A stretch of DNA of 22,804 bases, taken from NCBI GenBank assembly GCA_030639495.1, contig DAOWCP010000036.1, positions 1-22,804 on the forward strand. Direction: 5' to 3'. The stretch is from JAGLTN01 sp023135255 (GTDB lineage: Bacteria; Planctomycetota; Phycisphaerae; Sedimentisphaerales; Anaerobacaceae). Positions 21,681-22,804 of the stretch are shown here, one piece after another. Position 1 is the first letter of the stretch. Each line of letters opens with the position of its first letter. The notes beneath the pieces are model-generated. The model ran no database searches. It was not told the DNA's origin and was given only the letters and a program-made list of their open reading frames with translations. A program made the position numbers and the translations under genes.

Positions 21681-22775
21681 ATGAAAAAGCACACTTTTGC
21701 TTTATTGGTTACACTGTCAATTCTACTAACAATAACCACCAATCTATTCGCCATGGGAGGCCCAACACAGGACGGCTCAGCTGAAACCCCCTACTTAATA
21801 CAAGATTTCAACGATTTTCAAACTTTCCGCACCGACCCCAACTACTGGGCAAGCGAGGTGCATGTCCGCTTAGATTGTAATATTGATCTTGATCCGAATT
21901 TAGCCGGTAGAATGATATACATCCAAGCTCCAATTGCCGGCGATACTGATACAGACATTGCTTTTGAGGGCACAGCATACACAGGCAGTTTCGATGGCAA
22001 CGACCATGTTATTAGTAATCTAACTGTAGATGGTGCATATTATTGCGGATTGTTTGGCAAAGCCGACTATGGCAGTTCTATCACAGACTTGAGTCTCGAA
22101 AACGCTTCAGTTACCGGCACGGGTTATTATGTAGCTGCTCTGGTGGGCTATAATGATTCTGGCAGTATCACAAGCAGTTATTCGAGCGGGCAGGTTACTG
22201 GAGATCGACATGTCGGCGGTCTGGTGGGCTGGAATGTTGATGGCATTATCAGCGAGAGTTTTGCCACCGGGGCGGTTAATGGCTTAGGTAGTCGTGTCGG
22301 CGGTCTGGTGGGCTGGAATTCTGGCATTATCAGCGAGAGTTATTCAACCGCCGCGGTTACTGGCGATAGTCATGTCGGGGGACTGGTGGGATATAATTAC
22401 CATCATAGCAGTATCAGCAATAGTTATTCGACCGGCTCAGTCACTGGCGATAATGTTGTCGGCGGTCTGGTGGGCTATAATGATTCTGGCAGTATCACCA
22501 GCAGTTATTCGAGCGCCGAGGTTACTGGCGATTATTATGTCGGCGGTCTGGTGGGCTTGAATGATTCTGGCAGTATCAGCGAGAGTTTCGCCACCGCCGA
22601 GGTTAATGGCAGTAGTTGGGTCGGCGGTCTGGTGGGCAGGAATTATTCTGGCAGTATCACAAGCAGTTATTCGACCGGGGCGGTTAATGGCGATAATGAT
22701 GTCGGCGGTCTGGTGGGTGGTAATAATTATGGCAGTATCAGCAGGAGTTTCGCCACCGGGGGTGGTAATGGTTGA
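21681..22775 (+). CDS. secreted GLUG-repeat protein, interrupted by TGA and running off the window
   Basis: The 364 residues visible start with a Sec signal peptide (MKKHTFALLVTLSILLTITTNLFA). A non-repeat region with DGSAETPYLIQDFNDFQTF, typical of GLUG-containing surface proteins, follows, then GLUG repeats of 26-28 residues (VGGLVGYNDSGSITSSYS pattern) from about residue 110. Such proteins are thought to form beta-helical extracellular domains, sometimes adhesive; the exact role is unknown. GGAAGGG lies 9 nt before the ATG. TGA 22773-22775 ends the frame, yet the same frame continues with GSVVGGLVG to the window edge. An earlier copy has TTA at the matching place, so the stop is one base change from sense. 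The gene may be truncated, a pseudogene or mis-sequenced. Confidence 0.82.
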   Translation: MKKHTFALLVTLSILLTITTNLFAMGGPTQDGSAETPYLIQDFNDFQTFRTDPNYWASEVHVRLDCNIDLDPNLAGRMIYIQAPIAGDTDTDIAFEGTAYTGSFDGNDHVISNLTVDGAYYCGLFGKADYGSSITDLSLENASVTGTGYYVAALVGYNDSGSITSSYSSGQVTGDRHVGGLVGWNVDGIISESFATGAVNGLGSRVGGLVGWNSGIISESYSTAAVTGDSHVGGLVGYNYHHSSISNSYSTGSVTGDNVVGGLVGYNDSGSITSSYSSAEVTGDYYVGGLVGLNDSGSISESFATAEVNGSSWVGGLVGRNYSGSITSSYSTGAVNGDNDVGGLVGGNNYGSISRSFATGGGNG

Positions 22776-22804
22776 GGTAGTGTTGTCGGCGGTCTGGTGG
22801 GCTA
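22140..22804 (+). repeat. GLUG-encoding tandem DNA repeats
   Basis: The phrase CTGGTGGG recurs at 22140, 22221, 22305, 22383, 22467, 22548, 22629, 22710 and 22794, spaced 78-84 nt, always in frame. Neighbouring copies share long identical stretches at DNA level, which suggests homogenisation or expansion by recombination. The array continues past the window. Confidence 0.93.

Noticed and set aside
1..22804. CRISPR arrays, tRNA or rRNA genes, transposases, prophage genes
   Set aside because: I found no regularly spaced direct repeats with unique spacers, no cloverleaf candidates and no integrase or transposase motifs. The only tandem array is the coding GLUG repeat.

Overview
The window looks like a chromosomal segment from a planctomycete of the class Phycisphaerae, near Sedimentisphaerales. 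That placement is inferred from protein style, not from a marker-gene comparison. The clues are a secreted SUMF1-type protein carrying a single dockerin-like DLTGDC motif, a GLUG-repeat secreted protein, a sulfatase, several Tat-exported oxidoreductases, and a SecA much longer than that of E. coli. Promoters are easy to read: several have near-consensus TTGACA / 17 nt / TATAAT boxes.

Layout. 1-1548: the 3' end of a sulfatase, convergent with a Tat-signal galactonate dehydratase-like enolase-superfamily enzyme. 1743-4226: asnA and a beta-CASP metallo-beta-lactamase nuclease. 4259-6535 (minus strand): a tatA - tatC - dus operon. 6694-12949 (plus strand): a tightly packed five-gene operon fired divergently from tatA. 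It encodes a membrane-anchored DUF6599-like protein, a Tat-signal DUF362 protein, a NapH/NapG-like fused polyferredoxin with an internal twin-arginine segment, and two tandem Tat-signal aldo/keto reductases with C-terminal cysteine clusters. 13020-13269: a tiny stand-alone transcription unit encoding a 34-residue peptide. 13348-13875: a YdjM-like membrane protein. 13947-15981: tyrS and two unrecognised small proteins. 16123-20268 (minus strand): efp - secA. 20367-22804: two secreted surface-type genes, each with a strong promoter and a terminator-like hairpin in the leader. The second, a GLUG-repeat protein, is interrupted by a TGA and runs off the window.

The most interesting assembly is the Tat-centred locus. 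The Tat translocase genes and an operon with four twin-arginine proteins share one divergent promoter region. The predicted products are a membrane electron conduit with its ferredoxin domain outside, a DUF362 partner and two exported aldo/keto reductases, which together suggest an uncharacterised periplasmic redox system.

A second unexpected pattern is a ~100-nt intergenic repeat. It is present three times, only in the spacers of the tatA-tatC-dus and efp-secA operons. Two copies flank tatC in inverted orientation, and in each case it lies directly before a gene that lacks an obvious Shine-Dalgarno sequence.
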